DNA of 64,000 nt, taken from contig NZ_JARRAG010000002.1 of NCBI RefSeq assembly GCF_029589435.1, forward strand, positions 3,968,001 through 4,032,000, read 5' to 3'. The DNA is from Paludisphaera mucosa. Lineage in GTDB: Bacteria; Planctomycetota; Planctomycetia; Isosphaerales; Isosphaeraceae. Shown here in pieces: positions 9,001 through 17,619 of the stretch (positions within the stretch are counted from its first letter, which is position 1; each line of letters starts with the position of its first letter). The translations under genes and the position numbers were made by a program. The notes below the pieces were generated by a model that saw nothing but the letters and a program-made list of their open reading frames with translations, did not search any database and had not been told where the DNA came from.

Positions 9001-9505
9001 CGTCCACCTCCCCCTGGCGGCCGGCGCCGTCGAGGCCGTCGCCGCCGACGGGCCCGGCGACGGGCGACCCGACCGCGAGGGCCGCGGCGCGCCGGGCGCG
9101 ATCCGCGTGCTCGTCGTGGACGACAACCGCGACTCGGCGAACTCGCTCTCGCGGCTGCTCTCGCTCGACCGCCACGACGTGCACACGGCCTACGACGGCG
9201 CCCAGGCCCTCGCCGAGGCGTCGGCCTTCCCGCCCGACCTCATCCTGCTCGACCTGGGGCTGCCCGACAGGAACGGGTACGAGGTCGCCGCCGAACTCCG
9301 GGCCAACCCCGACTTCCGCGAGACCATGATCATCGCCCTGACCGGCTGGGGCCAGCCCGAGGACCGTCGCCGCACCCGCGAGGCGGGCTTCGACCACCAC
9401 CTCGTCAAGCCCGTCGACGTCGAGATCCTCCGCTCCATCCTCGCCAACGTCGCCGAGGCCGCCCGCCGCCGCCGCGAGAACGCCGTGGCCGTCCGCCAGG
9501 GCTGA
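6074..9505 (+). CDS. Membrane hybrid sensor histidine kinase with five PAS domains and receiver
   Basis: 1143 residues. The N-terminus (about 15-110) is a KdpD-like DUF4118 block of membrane helices. Then come about five PAS/PAC units (roughly 120-235, 240-355, 360-475, 490-615, 630-745), a HisKA domain with LATLAHELRNPLAP (His769), and an ATPase domain with N-box LLNNAAKY (about 883), DTGVGID and GGLGIGLTIVKRL. A C-terminal receiver (about 1013-1135) has VDDN, phosphoacceptor Asp1060 in LILLDLGLPD, and a Lys near the end. The starting GTG has AGGGAGG upstream. Its signal and output partner are unknown. As an internal receiver is present but no HPt domain, a separate phosphotransfer protein may exist elsewhere. 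Convergent with the next gene, 12 bases apart. Confidence 0.92.
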   Translation: MDFRNSSRRIAGRHLIAPAAVAIAAVLTAATWPLCAPTPWAFFFAAVTTAAWIGGIGPCVVATGLSAVVGVYSFLPPYGSFALGPSEAGAVAVFLLVSAFIGFIAAARRAYEGEERGLGRFQGVVRSIADAVVATDGDGRVAFLNVAAERLTGWSRDQAEGKPIREVFALEPVADASSAASGSNEVRGVVTARDGVRRSVEGSFAPILDESGKPGGTVWTLRDVGERLAAETALHRSEELHRRLIDDGVDCLKVLSLDGRVLSMNEVGLCMMEIDDFEAIRDRSWAELWPEDSRERLREALRQAAAGRPAQFEGRCPTARGTVKEWDVRLTPILGPDGATDRIYAISRDVTARRRAESELLASEERYRTLFGSIDEGFCVIEMIYDEAGKAVDYLVLEANPAFATQTGIPDIVGKRMRDLIPNHDDHWFETYGQVAATGEPVRFVNQAQQMGGVWFDVYAFPVEGRESHKVAVLFKNITEAVLAEQERERLLLSLKNERAKLAAVIQNAPAFICTLRGPDHVFELANRLYYEMVGDRELIGKTVREAFPEVEGQGFFELLDQVHRSGDPFVGKEMPIMLRRRDTGATEKRMLNFVYQPTYEADGEISGLFVHGVDVTDMVNAREAVRDSEARFRQLADAMPQAVWAAKADGTIDYFNRKWREYGSYPEGVLGDARWARIIHPDDLERTRAAWQESVRTGRPFEIEYRLRRSADGRHRWHLGRALPIEDSRGRIVRWFGTNTDVDDVKRLSEALKQADRRKDEFLATLAHELRNPLAPIRNGLQILGFKPPEDLAAGTIDMMTRQLGHMVHLIDDLMDVARVGSGKITLRRTRVTLQSVAAGAIEASRQIIDASGHTLTAAIPPEPIPLDADPTRLTQVIANLLNNAAKYTEHGGRIELTVRREGGEAVVSVRDTGVGIDPEMLPRVFDMFTQVDGSLGRSQGGLGIGLTIVKRLVEMHGGRIEARSDGAGRGSEFVVHLPLAAGAVEAVAADGPGDGRPDREGRGAPGAIRVLVVDDNRDSANSLSRLLSLDRHDVHTAYDGAQALAEASAFPPDLILLDLGLPDRNGYEVAAELRANPDFRETMIIALTGWGQPEDRRRTREAGFDHHLVKPVDVEILRSILANVAEAARRRRENAVAVRQG

Positions 9506-9517
9506 GCGGCCGCCCGC

Positions 9518-11080
9518 TCAGGTGTTGACGAGCCGCGACTCGCCCCGCGCCATCTGTCCCGTCAGGGTCGCGAAGTGGACGTGCACGGCGCACTTCATGG
9601 CGAACTGGAAGAGGTAGCGGGGCGGCCGCCGCGCGGCGATGAGCTTCCAGAGGTGCCGTCGGTAGACGGGGCGGTACGGCCGGGTGCGCCGGTCGCCCCA
9701 GACGCGGGCGAGCAGCCAGACCCCGGCGAACGTCGTCAGCGCCTGGATCTTGAGGTACGACAGCGGACGGTTCCTGCGGAGCCAGTTCATCCGGGCGCTG
9801 CCGAGCTGCAGGCGGCCCTCGATGAAGAGGGCGTCGAACCGCTCGAAGTAGTTCTCGGCGTCGTAGAGCCGGGCCATCAGGTCGAGCCAGCCGTCGCGCA
9901 TCTGCTCGACCGACATGAGCAGGGGGACGACGTTGGTGGCGACCTGCGGGTCGTCGGCCGCCGCGTCGTCGAGCCGGCCCTCGGCCGCCAGCCGGGCGTA
10001 GAGCGGGGTCTTGGGGATCGCCGAGAGCATCCCGGCCATCGCGAACAGGATCCGGTTGTCCTTCAAGAACCGGAACTGGCGTTCGAAGATCGACGGGTCG
10101 TCGTGATCGAAGCCGACGATCATCCCGGCGTAGACCTCGAGCCCCGCGTCCTGGACCTTGCGCACCCGCTCGGCCATGCCGCCGCGGACGTTCTGATACT
10201 TCTTCGTCTCGCGCAGGGCCTCCTCGTCGGGGCTCTCGATCCCGATGAACACGGCGATCAGGCCGGCCTCGGTCATCAGCCGCATCAGCTCGTCGTCCTC
10301 GGCCAGGTCGAGCGAGGCCTCGGTGTAGAGGGCGACCGGATAGCCGTTCGCGCGCTGCCAGGCGATGATCGCGCGGAGGATCGTCTTGGCCGCCTTCTTG
10401 TTGCCGATGAAGTTGTCGTCGACCAGGAAGATGAGGCGGACGCCCAGGCGGTGCTGCGCCTCGATCTCGGCGACGACCATCTCGGGCGTCTTGATCCGGG
10501 GCTTGCGGCCGAAGATGACGATGATGTCGCAGAACTCGCACTGGAACGGGCAGCCGCGCGACGTCTGGACGCAGCCGGTGGCGTATTCGCGGAACTTGAC
10601 CAGGTCGTACCGCGGCATGGGGACCCGGCTCATGTCGGTCTTGTCGGCCTGCTCGTAGCGGGCCCGGTGCTCGCCCCGGGACCAGTCGTCGAGGAAACGC
10701 GGCCAGGTCTCCTCGGCCTCGCCGACGAAGACGACGTCGACCAGGCCGGCGAAGGCGTCCTCCACCACGCTGACCCAGGGCCCGCCGACGACCGTGAAGA
10801 TCCCCCGTTCGTGCAGCTCCTCCAGGATCGCGCGCATCCGGTCGCGCTGGACGGTCATGCCGGTCAGGCCGACGATGTCGAACGCGGCCAGGGCGTCGAA
10901 GTCGATCTCCTCGACGTTCTCGTCGACCAGGACGACCTCGTGCCCGGCCGGCGTCAGCCCGGCGAGCACCGGGAGCGCCAGGACCGGCATGTTGGACTTC
11001 TTGCCGATCAGGGGCATCGCGTGGTTGAGCCCCCAGAACGAGGTCTGGAAGCGGGGGTTGATCAGGCAGATCTGGGCCAT
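9518..11080 (-). CDS. B12-binding radical SAM protein (DUF4070-type, HpnP-like)
   Basis: 520 residues. Residues 1-135 form a cobalamin-binding Rossmann domain (VLVDEN, VGLTGMTV, VVGGPWVS, GEAEETW). The radical SAM core follows with CxxxCxxC at Cys177, Cys181 and Cys184 (RGCPFQCEFCD). The C-terminal 130 residues resemble the DUF4070 tail found in hopanoid C-2 methylase HpnP and relatives. It probably methylates, or otherwise modifies an unactivated carbon of, a lipid or isoprenoid; the substrate is inference. It lies in tandem after a glycosyltransferase and a TIM-barrel gene but has a 167-base upstream space and probably its own promoter. No other hopanoid genes are in the window. Confidence 0.85.
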   Translation of the reverse strand: MAQICLINPRFQTSFWGLNHAMPLIGKKSNMPVLALPVLAGLTPAGHEVVLVDENVEEIDFDALAAFDIVGLTGMTVQRDRMRAILEELHERGIFTVVGGPWVSVVEDAFAGLVDVVFVGEAEETWPRFLDDWSRGEHRARYEQADKTDMSRVPMPRYDLVKFREYATGCVQTSRGCPFQCEFCDIIVIFGRKPRIKTPEMVVAEIEAQHRLGVRLIFLVDDNFIGNKKAAKTILRAIIAWQRANGYPVALYTEASLDLAEDDELMRLMTEAGLIAVFIGIESPDEEALRETKKYQNVRGGMAERVRKVQDAGLEVYAGMIVGFDHDDPSIFERQFRFLKDNRILFAMAGMLSAIPKTPLYARLAAEGRLDDAAADDPQVATNVVPLLMSVEQMRDGWLDLMARLYDAENYFERFDALFIEGRLQLGSARMNWLRRNRPLSYLKIQALTTFAGVWLLARVWGDRRTRPYRPVYRRHLWKLIAARRPPRYLFQFAMKCAVHVHFATLTGQMARGESRLVNT

Positions 11081-11247
11081 GAGGGCTTCCGAAGAGGAGA
11101 GGGCCGGGCCGGGCTCGATGGGGCTCTCGCCCTATGGGGATAGGAGAGTATGCCACATCCCGACGCGCCGTTGGGACCTTTCCCCTATAAACGGAGTCAC
11201 ATCGCTTCACCGCTTTGAAACGGGACCGGGACCGGCCGGCCCCCGCG

Positions 11248-12309
11248 TCAGTCGGGCGGGCCGGCCGGAGCCTGCGGCCGCTGGCGGACCTCGCGCAGCA
11301 GGTAGGTCGTCTTGTCCTGCGACTCGTAGTAGGTCCGCATGATCAGCTCGGACTGGATGCCCAGCAGGATGCTCATGCCGCCGGCCAGGAAGAGCATGAC
11401 GGTCACGGAGGGGAGGGGGGTCTCGACGAACGGCTTGGGCCGGCCGTCGGGCGACCAGAGGATCGCGGGCCAGGGGAAGACGTACTTGAAGTAGAGCATC
11501 GCGAAGAAGCAGGCGAAGCCGCCGGCGAACGCCCAGAGGCCGAACCGGCCGTAGAAGTGGATCGGCCGCTGGGCGTACCGCTGGAGGAACCGGATCAGGA
11601 TCAGGTCGAGGACCACGTTGAACGTCCGGCCCAGCCCGTATTTCGTCTTGCCGGCGGTCCGGGCGCGGTGGTTGACGACCTGCTCGGTGACCTTCGCCCC
11701 CTGCCAGGCGGCGAAGATGGGGATGAACCGGTGCATCTCGCCGTAGAGCCGCACCCCGGCCAGCACGCGGCGACGGTATGCCTTCAGGGTGCAGCCGTAG
11801 TCGTGCAGCGGGATGCCCGACAGCCGCGCCACCAGGCGGTTGGCGATCTTCGAAGGGATCTTGCGGCTGAGCAGGGCGTCCTGCCGATTTTTGCGCCAGC
11901 CCGAGACGACGTCGAAGCCCCTGTTCAGCGTTTCCAGCAGTTTGGGGATGTCGGCCGGGTCGTTCTGGCGGTCGCCGTCCATGGGGACCAGGACGTCGCC
12001 GCGGGCCAGGTCGAGCGCCGCCGAGAGCGCGGCGGTCTGGCCGCAGTTGCGCCAGAGGAAGGCCGCGCGGACGTGCTCGGGGTCGCGCGCCTGGATCGCT
12101 TCGAGCCGGGCCGTCGTGCCGTCGGTCGAGCCGTCGTCGACGAAGATCAGCTCGTAGCGCCAGGGGGACGGCCGGAGGACGGCGTCGAGTTCCTCGTAGA
12201 GCGGGCCGACGTTGTCGACCTCGTTGTAGACCGGGATCAGGACGGAGAGGTCGACCGGGGCGGCGGCCTCGGGGGACGCGGTCGTCGGGTTGGCCTGCGG
12301 GGTCGTCAT
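11248..12309 (-). CDS. Family 2 glycosyltransferase, polyprenyl-phosphate sugar type
   Basis: 353 residues. The GT-A domain (about 20-240) has [20 protein letters not shown] and the metal-binding segment PMDGDRQND near residue 110. Two C-terminal transmembrane segments (about 255-280 and 300-322) follow, as in GtrB, ArnC and dolichol-phosphate-mannose-type enzymes. These transfer a sugar from a nucleotide donor to a membrane polyprenyl phosphate on the cytoplasmic face. The sugar cannot be read from the sequence. Its ATG overlaps the stop of the TIM-barrel gene in an ATGA junction, so the two are translationally coupled. Confidence 0.88.
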   Translation of the reverse strand: MTTPQANPTTASPEAAAPVDLSVLIPVYNEVDNVGPLYEELDAVLRPSPWRYELIFVDDGSTDGTTARLEAIQARDPEHVRAAFLWRNCGQTAALSAALDLARGDVLVPMDGDRQNDPADIPKLLETLNRGFDVVSGWRKNRQDALLSRKIPSKIANRLVARLSGIPLHDYGCTLKAYRRRVLAGVRLYGEMHRFIPIFAAWQGAKVTEQVVNHRARTAGKTKYGLGRTFNVVLDLILIRFLQRYAQRPIHFYGRFGLWAFAGGFACFFAMLYFKYVFPWPAILWSPDGRPKPFVETPLPSVTVMLFLAGGMSILLGIQSELIMRTYYESQDKTTYLLREVRQRPQAPAGPPD

Positions 12310-13250
12310 GATCCGGATCCGACGCCCCCGCGCTGGCCGACGACGAACTGCTCGAGGTAGCGCCGGCTGATGACGAGCGAGTCTTTCCGGGCCTGCAGCG
12401 AGCCCTCGAAGGCCCGGTCCTCGACCTCGACGGCGAGGTGGCCGTCGTACCCCGCGTCGGCGAGCGCGCCGAGGAAGGCGCCCCAGCGGACGTCCCCCTG
12501 GCCGGGGAGCTTGGGCGAATGCCACGAGTTGGGGTACGCGAAGACGCCGAGCTGGTCGAGCTTCGCCCGGTCGATCCGGACGTCCTTGGCGTGGGCGTGG
12601 AAGATCCGGCCCTTGAACTCGGCCAGGGGCGCGATGTAGTCCATGTGCTGCAGGACGAAGTGCGAGGGGTCGAAGTTGAGCCCGAAGTTGGGGCTGGGGA
12701 TGTCGGCGAACATCCGCCGCCAGACCGCCGGCGAGACGGCGAGGTTCTTGCCGCCCGGCCACTCGTCCTTGCCGAACGACATCGGGCAGTTCTCGATCCC
12801 GACCTTGACCCCCTTGGCGTCGGCGTGGTCGAGGATCGGCCGCCAGACCTCCAGGAACCGCGGCCAGTTGTCGTCGATCGACTTCGTGTGGTCGCGCCCC
12901 ACGAACGTGTTCATCCGCCCGACCCCCAGCGCCGCCGCCAGGTCGATCACCCGGCGGATGTGCGCCTGCGCCGTCTCGGCCTCCTCGAGATTGGGCGAGA
13001 GGGCGTTGGGGTAATAGCCGACGCCCGAGATCGCGACGCCGTACTTCGCGACCAGGTCGTGCGTCGCCTTGATCGCGCCCGCCGAGAGGTCGGTGGCGTC
13101 GAGGTGGGTGACGCCCGCGTACCGCCGCTCGGCCTTGCCGGGCGGCCAGCACATCAGCTCGACGCTCGCGAACCCCGCGTCCCGGGCGAAGCTCAGCACC
13201 TGCTCCAGCGAGAACTCCGGGAAGATGGCGGACACGAATCCCAGTTGCAT
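12306..13250 (-). CDS. Sugar phosphate isomerase/epimerase-like TIM barrel
   Basis: 314 residues of the AP-endonuclease-2-like TIM barrel family. The opening [12 protein letters not shown] and the metal-site strands are visible: [11 protein letters not shown] (Glu, about residue 174), GLNFDPSHF (Asp and His), IFHAHAKDV and LAVEVED. These give the His/Glu/Asp metal ligands typical of xylose isomerase-like and inosose/hydroxypyruvate isomerase families. Reaction not assignable. An in-frame ATG 75 bases upstream is possible, but the chosen Met begins the first strand. The stop overlaps the glycosyltransferase start by 4 bases, so the enzyme may make or process a sugar for that transferase (inference). 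Confidence 0.85.
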   Translation of the reverse strand: MQLGFVSAIFPEFSLEQVLSFARDAGFASVELMCWPPGKAERRYAGVTHLDATDLSAGAIKATHDLVAKYGVAISGVGYYPNALSPNLEEAETAQAHIRRVIDLAAALGVGRMNTFVGRDHTKSIDDNWPRFLEVWRPILDHADAKGVKVGIENCPMSFGKDEWPGGKNLAVSPAVWRRMFADIPSPNFGLNFDPSHFVLQHMDYIAPLAEFKGRIFHAHAKDVRIDRAKLDQLGVFAYPNSWHSPKLPGQGDVRWGAFLGALADAGYDGHLAVEVEDRAFEGSLQARKDSLVISRRYLEQFVVGQRGGVGSGS

Positions 13251-13504
13251 GATCGGACGCCTCGACAGGACCGACGGACCGTGGATCGACGAATCCAGCG
13301 TAACGCGCCCCGACGGCCGAATCACCAGGGGTCAGGCCGGCCTCGGAGGACGGGCCTTGAGGCCCACGACCCTCGGACGTTGCATCGAAGCCACATGAAA
13401 GCATGCGGCCGTTGAAAATTCACATGATCGGTTCGCGCTTCGGCGGTCCGCGTCGATGATCGTCGCAGCACTTTCCCGAACTTCGACGAAGCGGAGCCAT
13501 CGCC

Positions 13505-14074
13505 ATGCACAGGACGTTGTTCGCCCTCGCCGCCCTGGGACTCCTCGCCTCCGCACCCGCCGAAGCGGGCTTCCTCGGGGCCGAAATGTCGGCCTCCTAC
13601 CGATATCCGGACGTCTCCACGGTCTATGGGAGCGCCGCGTTCACGCCCGCGACGTTCACGGTGACGGACGGCCCCGGCGTCGAGACGACCGGGCTCGTGG
13701 AAAACGTCACGTCGCTGCCGGTGCAGTTCACCGACTCGACGCTCACGATCACGTTGAATACCACGCTGACAAACCCGACATGGACCGCCACGGATTTCAA
13801 CGGCATCCTGTTCGCGCTGACCGGCCCCGGCTCGCTGGGGATCGTCGCCGCGACCGTCGACCCCTCGACGACCCTGGCGGGCTTCGGCGACTCCCGGGTC
13901 ACGTTCACCGATTCGACGATCGGGATCAACTGGCAGGGCCTGACTTATCACGACGGAGAGCAGGTGGTCGTCCGCTTCACCTTCGCCGTCCCCGAGCCGA
14001 CGAGCATCGTGACGCTCGGCGTGGGCTGCGTCGGGCTGATCGCGGCCGGCCTTCGCCGCCGCCTCAACTCCTGA
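13505..14074 (+). CDS. PEP-CTERM sorted extracellular protein
   Basis: A 189-residue exported protein. Residues 1-21 are a signal peptide ending Ala-Glu-Ala. The middle is Thr/Ser-rich beta structure. The last 30 residues are a PEP-CTERM tail: VPEPTSI, a hydrophobic helix and a terminal RRR cluster. Such proteins are cleaved and anchored or released by an exosortase (EpsH/XrtA type), which is not in this window. The function of the mature domain is unknown. It is divergent from the TIM-barrel gene with a 254-base space that I see as promoter region only. Confidence 0.88.
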   Translation: MHRTLFALAALGLLASAPAEAGFLGAEMSASYRYPDVSTVYGSAAFTPATFTVTDGPGVETTGLVENVTSLPVQFTDSTLTITLNTTLTNPTWTATDFNGILFALTGPGSLGIVAATVDPSTTLAGFGDSRVTFTDSTIGINWQGLTYHDGEQVVVRFTFAVPEPTSIVTLGVGCVGLIAAGLRRRLNS

Positions 14075-14107
14075 GATTTGGCCTCCCAGCCCTTCGATGC
14101 GGCAGGG

Positions 14108-15022
14108 CTAGAATCTCAGCATCCCCATCGCCATCCCCACGGCCAGGCCGGCGAGGTGGGCGGCGTTGGCGACGTTGCCGACGGCCCCGGTCATGCAGAG
14201 CACGAGCCAGCCCAGCATGATGACGGTGTTGTTGGAATCGATCCGGATGCCCTCCTCGGGATGGTTCTCGCCCATCATCCAGACGTAGCCGAAGAGGGCG
14301 TAGTTGACGCCCGAGAGCCCGCCGAAGGTGTAGAACTTGCCGCCGAGGGGGTTCTCATGGAGCCGCTCCATGTACTCGTACTCGGCGAAGTTCGACAGGA
14401 TCGCCGAGCCGATGATCATCGCCAGGAGCTTCCACGAACCGCGGCGCGTCTCGATGCCCGTGCCCAGGATCATCGTCCAGTAGCAGTTGAAGAAGACGTG
14501 CAGCGGCGAGAAGTGCAGGAAGATGGGCGTGACCAGGCGCCAGACCTGGCCGTTCCAGATGTCGGTGAGGCCCAGCTGGGGCCGGACGTCCGGCGGCCCG
14601 TTCCGCCAGTCGAAATAGCCCAGCGACAGCACCGTCTCGACCGCGTGCGAGGAATGCTGGAGCACGAACACGACGGCCGCGATCGCGACGACGATCACCG
14701 TCACCGGCCGGCGGCGGAACGTGGGCGCGGCCCAGAGGTTGCTGGCGTATCGGTAATTCTTCTGGAACTCGCGGTCGAGCCGGGCCTGCTTCTTGCGGAC
14801 CTCGCGGGCGGTGGGCGCCGTCGCGCGGAACTTCGGGTCGTCGGGGGCCGCGAGGTACGCCTCCAGCTCCTTGCGCGCGCGGTCGACGTGGTCCTCGTCG
14901 ATGATCCAGACGGCCCAGCCGTCGGGCCGGCGGTCGATCCGCGACTTCATGCCGAGGCCCAGCAGGTGGTCTTCCAGAACCCGGGGGTCCGCATCCTTGG
15001 GGAGTTCGCCGATCTGGCGCAA
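14108..15022 (-). CDS. Rhomboid family intramembrane serine protease
   Basis: 304 residues. The first 95 are a soluble domain resembling the GlpG N-terminal cytoplasmic fold (about residues 10-60) plus a charged linker. The six-helix rhomboid core follows. The active serine is in FGGLSGVNYA (Ser237) and the active histidine in NAAHLAGLAVG (His289). The oxyanion/loop residues of the HVFFN pattern lie at 175-179. It cleaves transmembrane helices within the inner membrane; substrates unknown. The start is a TTG at 15022 with GAAGGA about 10 bases upstream; the next ATG is at codon 25 and would cut into the cytoplasmic domain. Convergent with the PEP-CTERM gene. Confidence 0.9.
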   Translation of the reverse strand: MRQIGELPKDADPRVLEDHLLGLGMKSRIDRRPDGWAVWIIDEDHVDRARKELEAYLAAPDDPKFRATAPTAREVRKKQARLDREFQKNYRYASNLWAAPTFRRRPVTVIVVAIAAVVFVLQHSSHAVETVLSLGYFDWRNGPPDVRPQLGLTDIWNGQVWRLVTPIFLHFSPLHVFFNCYWTMILGTGIETRRGSWKLLAMIIGSAILSNFAEYEYMERLHENPLGGKFYTFGGLSGVNYALFGYVWMMGENHPEEGIRIDSNNTVIMLGWLVLCMTGAVGNVANAAHLAGLAVGMAMGMLRF

Positions 15023-15196
15023 GGCCGTGTCCTTCCGTCGTCGATCGTGTCTGGGGAGGCCGGGGCGAGAGGGCCGATATTATCCCACGGCCGCGGCGGC
15101 CGTCCCAGACCCTGGCGAGGCCGTTGGCGAGGTCGCCCGGCGCGCGTTACGATCGGGGGCGCGCAACCGGGCCTCTCGTCGCCGCGGAGATCGACC

Positions 15197-16045
15197 ATGT
15201 CCAAAGCCCCGACGCAGTACCGCCTGGTGATCTTCGACGCGATCGACGACCCGAAGGAGTTGCGCGAGCTGATCTGCAAGGCCACCGGGGCCCACCCCAC
15301 CGACGCCGTCCAGTGGCTCGCGCGGACGCCCGGCACCTGGCCCTGGCCGCTCGAAGAGGAGACGGCCAGGACGCTGCTGGACGGCCTTTACGACTTCGGC
15401 GTCGCCGCCGAGGCCCGCCGGACCGACCAGATGCCCGACCTCAGCCCGCCCCGCACGATCCACCGCGCCGCCTGCCTGGACGACGGCCTCCGCATCGAGG
15501 GCCTGCGCGGCGAGCCGACCCACTGGGTCCCCTGGGACCGCATCGAGCTGATCTGCGCGGGGCGGACCGGCGGCGACGAGCCCGGCTCCGCCCCCCAGCC
15601 GCGATGGCCGTCGGCCGTGGTGGCCGGCGTCCGGGCCCTGGCCCTGCGCAAGCCCCGGCCGCTGAACCTGCGCACCCCGCGACCGGCCCGCGAGCCGGTC
15701 GCCGAGGTCCTGGTCGTCCGCAAGGATCCGCGGATCGCTTTCCGGTTCGTCGAGAACCAGATGAACTACGCCTACCTGGGGGACCGGCTCAAGGGCTCGG
15801 CCGCCGAGAACTTCCCGATCTTCCTGGGCGACCTCTGCCGACGGGCGAAGTCGGCCTACCTGAGCGAGTCGACGACCTCGCTGCTGGAGGCCCGCGACCC
15901 CGGCGACCACGACTTCGCCAGCTCCCAGGCGATCGTGGAGCACGCGACGCTCCAGCTCCTCTGGAGCTGGTATCGGCGGGACCGCCGGGCCTGGAACGAG
16001 CGGATCCTGGACGGCGAGGACACGGCCGAGCGGGACGCGCCCTGA
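15197..16045 (+). CDS. Conserved hypothetical protein
   Basis: A 282-residue soluble protein with no signal peptide or membrane segment. The N-terminal 75 residues (YRLVIFDAIDDPKELRELI...) look like a ribosomal-L7/L12-like or ferredoxin-like alpha/beta domain that handles neighbouring-position helices; the middle is Pro/Arg-rich. The C-terminal part (about 180-255) is helical. I recognise no family. The open frame extends to 14078, but codon usage and composition upstream of the chosen ATG are those of the antisense rhomboid gene. Divergent from rhomboid, with 174 bases between. Confidence 0.7.
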   Translation: MSKAPTQYRLVIFDAIDDPKELRELICKATGAHPTDAVQWLARTPGTWPWPLEEETARTLLDGLYDFGVAAEARRTDQMPDLSPPRTIHRAACLDDGLRIEGLRGEPTHWVPWDRIELICAGRTGGDEPGSAPQPRWPSAVVAGVRALALRKPRPLNLRTPRPAREPVAEVLVVRKDPRIAFRFVENQMNYAYLGDRLKGSAAENFPIFLGDLCRRAKSAYLSESTTSLLEARDPGDHDFASSQAIVEHATLQLLWSWYRRDRRAWNERILDGEDTAERDAP

Positions 16046-16303
16046 GGCGGGGACGCCACACGCCGCTTCCGATGCTTCCCAAAGCCGGCCGGCGTTGCTA
16101 GACTCGTATCTCGGCCATGGCCATCGGCTCGCGCGTCTGAGTCCCGCCGGCGCCCGCCTCGCCGCCCGCCTCGAGGTGGGCCGGCTCGACCGGCTCGGGA
16201 GGCGTTCGCGACGTATCCCTACGAGTCCGACATCCGGGGTCCTTCCGGCCTTCGAGCCGGCCGCGACGGCGCCCCGATCCGAATGGGCAGGAGACGACCG
16301 AAC

Positions 16304-17500
16304 GTGTCACAGAAAGACCGCTATCTGTTCACCAGCGAGTCCGTGTCGATGGGCCATCCCGACAAGATGGCCGACCAGATTTCCGACGGCATCCTCGACG
16401 CCATCCTGGAGAAAGACCCCTTCGCCCGGGTCGCCTGCGAATCGCTGCTGACGACCGGGCTGGTGGTCCTGGCGGGCGAGATCACCACGACCGCGCTCGT
16501 CGACTACCCGTCGATCGTCCGCCAGGTCGTCCGCGACATCGGCTACACCTCCAGCGACCAGGGCTTCGACGGCACCACCTGCGCGGTCATGGTGGCGCTC
16601 GGCAAGCAGTCGCCCGACATCGCGATGGGCGTCAACGAGGACGCCGACAAGGGCAAGGACGTCGGCGCCGGCGACCAGGGCATGATGTTCGGCTTCGCCT
16701 GCAACGAGACGCCCGAGCTGATGCCCCTGCCGATCGCCCTGGCCCACCGGATCATCAACAAGATCACCGAGGTCCGCCAGAACGGCACCATCCCCTGGCT
16801 CCGCCCCGACGCCAAGAGCCAGGTCTCGGTCGAGTACGAGGGCTACAAGCCGATCCGGATCGACACCGTGGTCCTCTCGACCCAGCACGACCCGGGCGTC
16901 ACGCACGCCGAGATCTGCAAGCGGGTGCAGGCCGAGGTCATCGACCCGGTCATCCCGACCGAGCTGATCTCGGGCAAGGTCACGTACCACATCAACCCGA
17001 CCGGCAACTTCGTCATCGGCGGCCCGCACGGCGACTCGGGCGTGACCGGGCGGAAGATCATCGTCGACACCTACGGCGGCATGGGCCGCCACGGCGGCGG
17101 CGCCTTCAGCGGCAAGGATCCCACAAAGGTCGACCGCTCGGCCGCCTACATGGCCCGCTACGTGGCCAAGAACATCGTCGCCGCCGGCCTGGCCGAGCGC
17201 TGCGAGATCCAGCTCGCCTACGCCATCGGCGTCTCCGAGCCGGTCAGCATCCACGTGGACACCTTCGGGACCGGCTCGATCGCCGACTCGAAGATCGCCG
17301 AGCTGGTGCGGAAGGCCTTCCCGCTCACCCCGGCCGGCATCATCAAGCACCTGGACCTCCGCAAGCCGATCTACCGGAAGACCGCCAGCGGCGGCCACTT
17401 CGGCCGGACCGACGTCGAGTTCTCGTGGGAGAAGACCGACAAGGCCGCCGCGCTCCGCGACGCCGCCGCCAAGCTGGAACCCGTCGCCGCCGGCGTCTGA
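16304..17500 (+). CDS. metK: S-adenosylmethionine synthetase
   Basis: 398 residues. MetK makes S-adenosylmethionine from methionine and ATP in the cytoplasm. Family motifs are clear: [14 protein letters not shown] at the N-terminus, [12 protein letters not shown] in the middle, the P-loop-like [18 protein letters not shown], and GTG...DSKI near the end. The chosen start is GTG at 16304, because AGGAGA lies about 9 bases before it and the length then fits the family. An ATG at 16283 lies inside that upstream region. The upstream 258 bases contain no SAM riboswitch that I can recognise. Followed by the GHMP kinase gene 119 bases downstream. Confidence 0.95.
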   Translation: MSQKDRYLFTSESVSMGHPDKMADQISDGILDAILEKDPFARVACESLLTTGLVVLAGEITTTALVDYPSIVRQVVRDIGYTSSDQGFDGTTCAVMVALGKQSPDIAMGVNEDADKGKDVGAGDQGMMFGFACNETPELMPLPIALAHRIINKITEVRQNGTIPWLRPDAKSQVSVEYEGYKPIRIDTVVLSTQHDPGVTHAEICKRVQAEVIDPVIPTELISGKVTYHINPTGNFVIGGPHGDSGVTGRKIIVDTYGGMGRHGGGAFSGKDPTKVDRSAAYMARYVAKNIVAAGLAERCEIQLAYAIGVSEPVSIHVDTFGTGSIADSKIAELVRKAFPLTPAGIIKHLDLRKPIYRKTASGGHFGRTDVEFSWEKTDKAAALRDAAAKLEPVAAGV

Positions 17501-17619
17501 TCGGCGATTCGATCGATTCGCCTTCTCGACGGCGATCGGGACCGGGCCGCATCGATGCGGCCCTCCCGATCGCCGCCCCGTCGTCCCGCCCCACTCCGGG
17601 AAAGTCAGGATCCGATACG

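Noticed and set aside
5678-9400. A 1240-codon minus-strand open frame
   Set aside because: It lies opposite MsrA and the hybrid histidine kinase. Its composition is that of an antisense shadow (Asp/Gly/Val/Arg-rich with no motifs), and the plus-strand proteins have clear family domains.
14078-15196. N-terminal extension of the hypothetical gene at 15197
   Set aside because: This part is antisense to rhomboid protease and lacks coding-like third positions in its frame; a good ATG lies at 15197.
16046-16303. SAM riboswitch before metK
   Set aside because: No recognisable SAM-I to SAM-IV core or paired terminator/antiterminator; the region is simply GC-rich.
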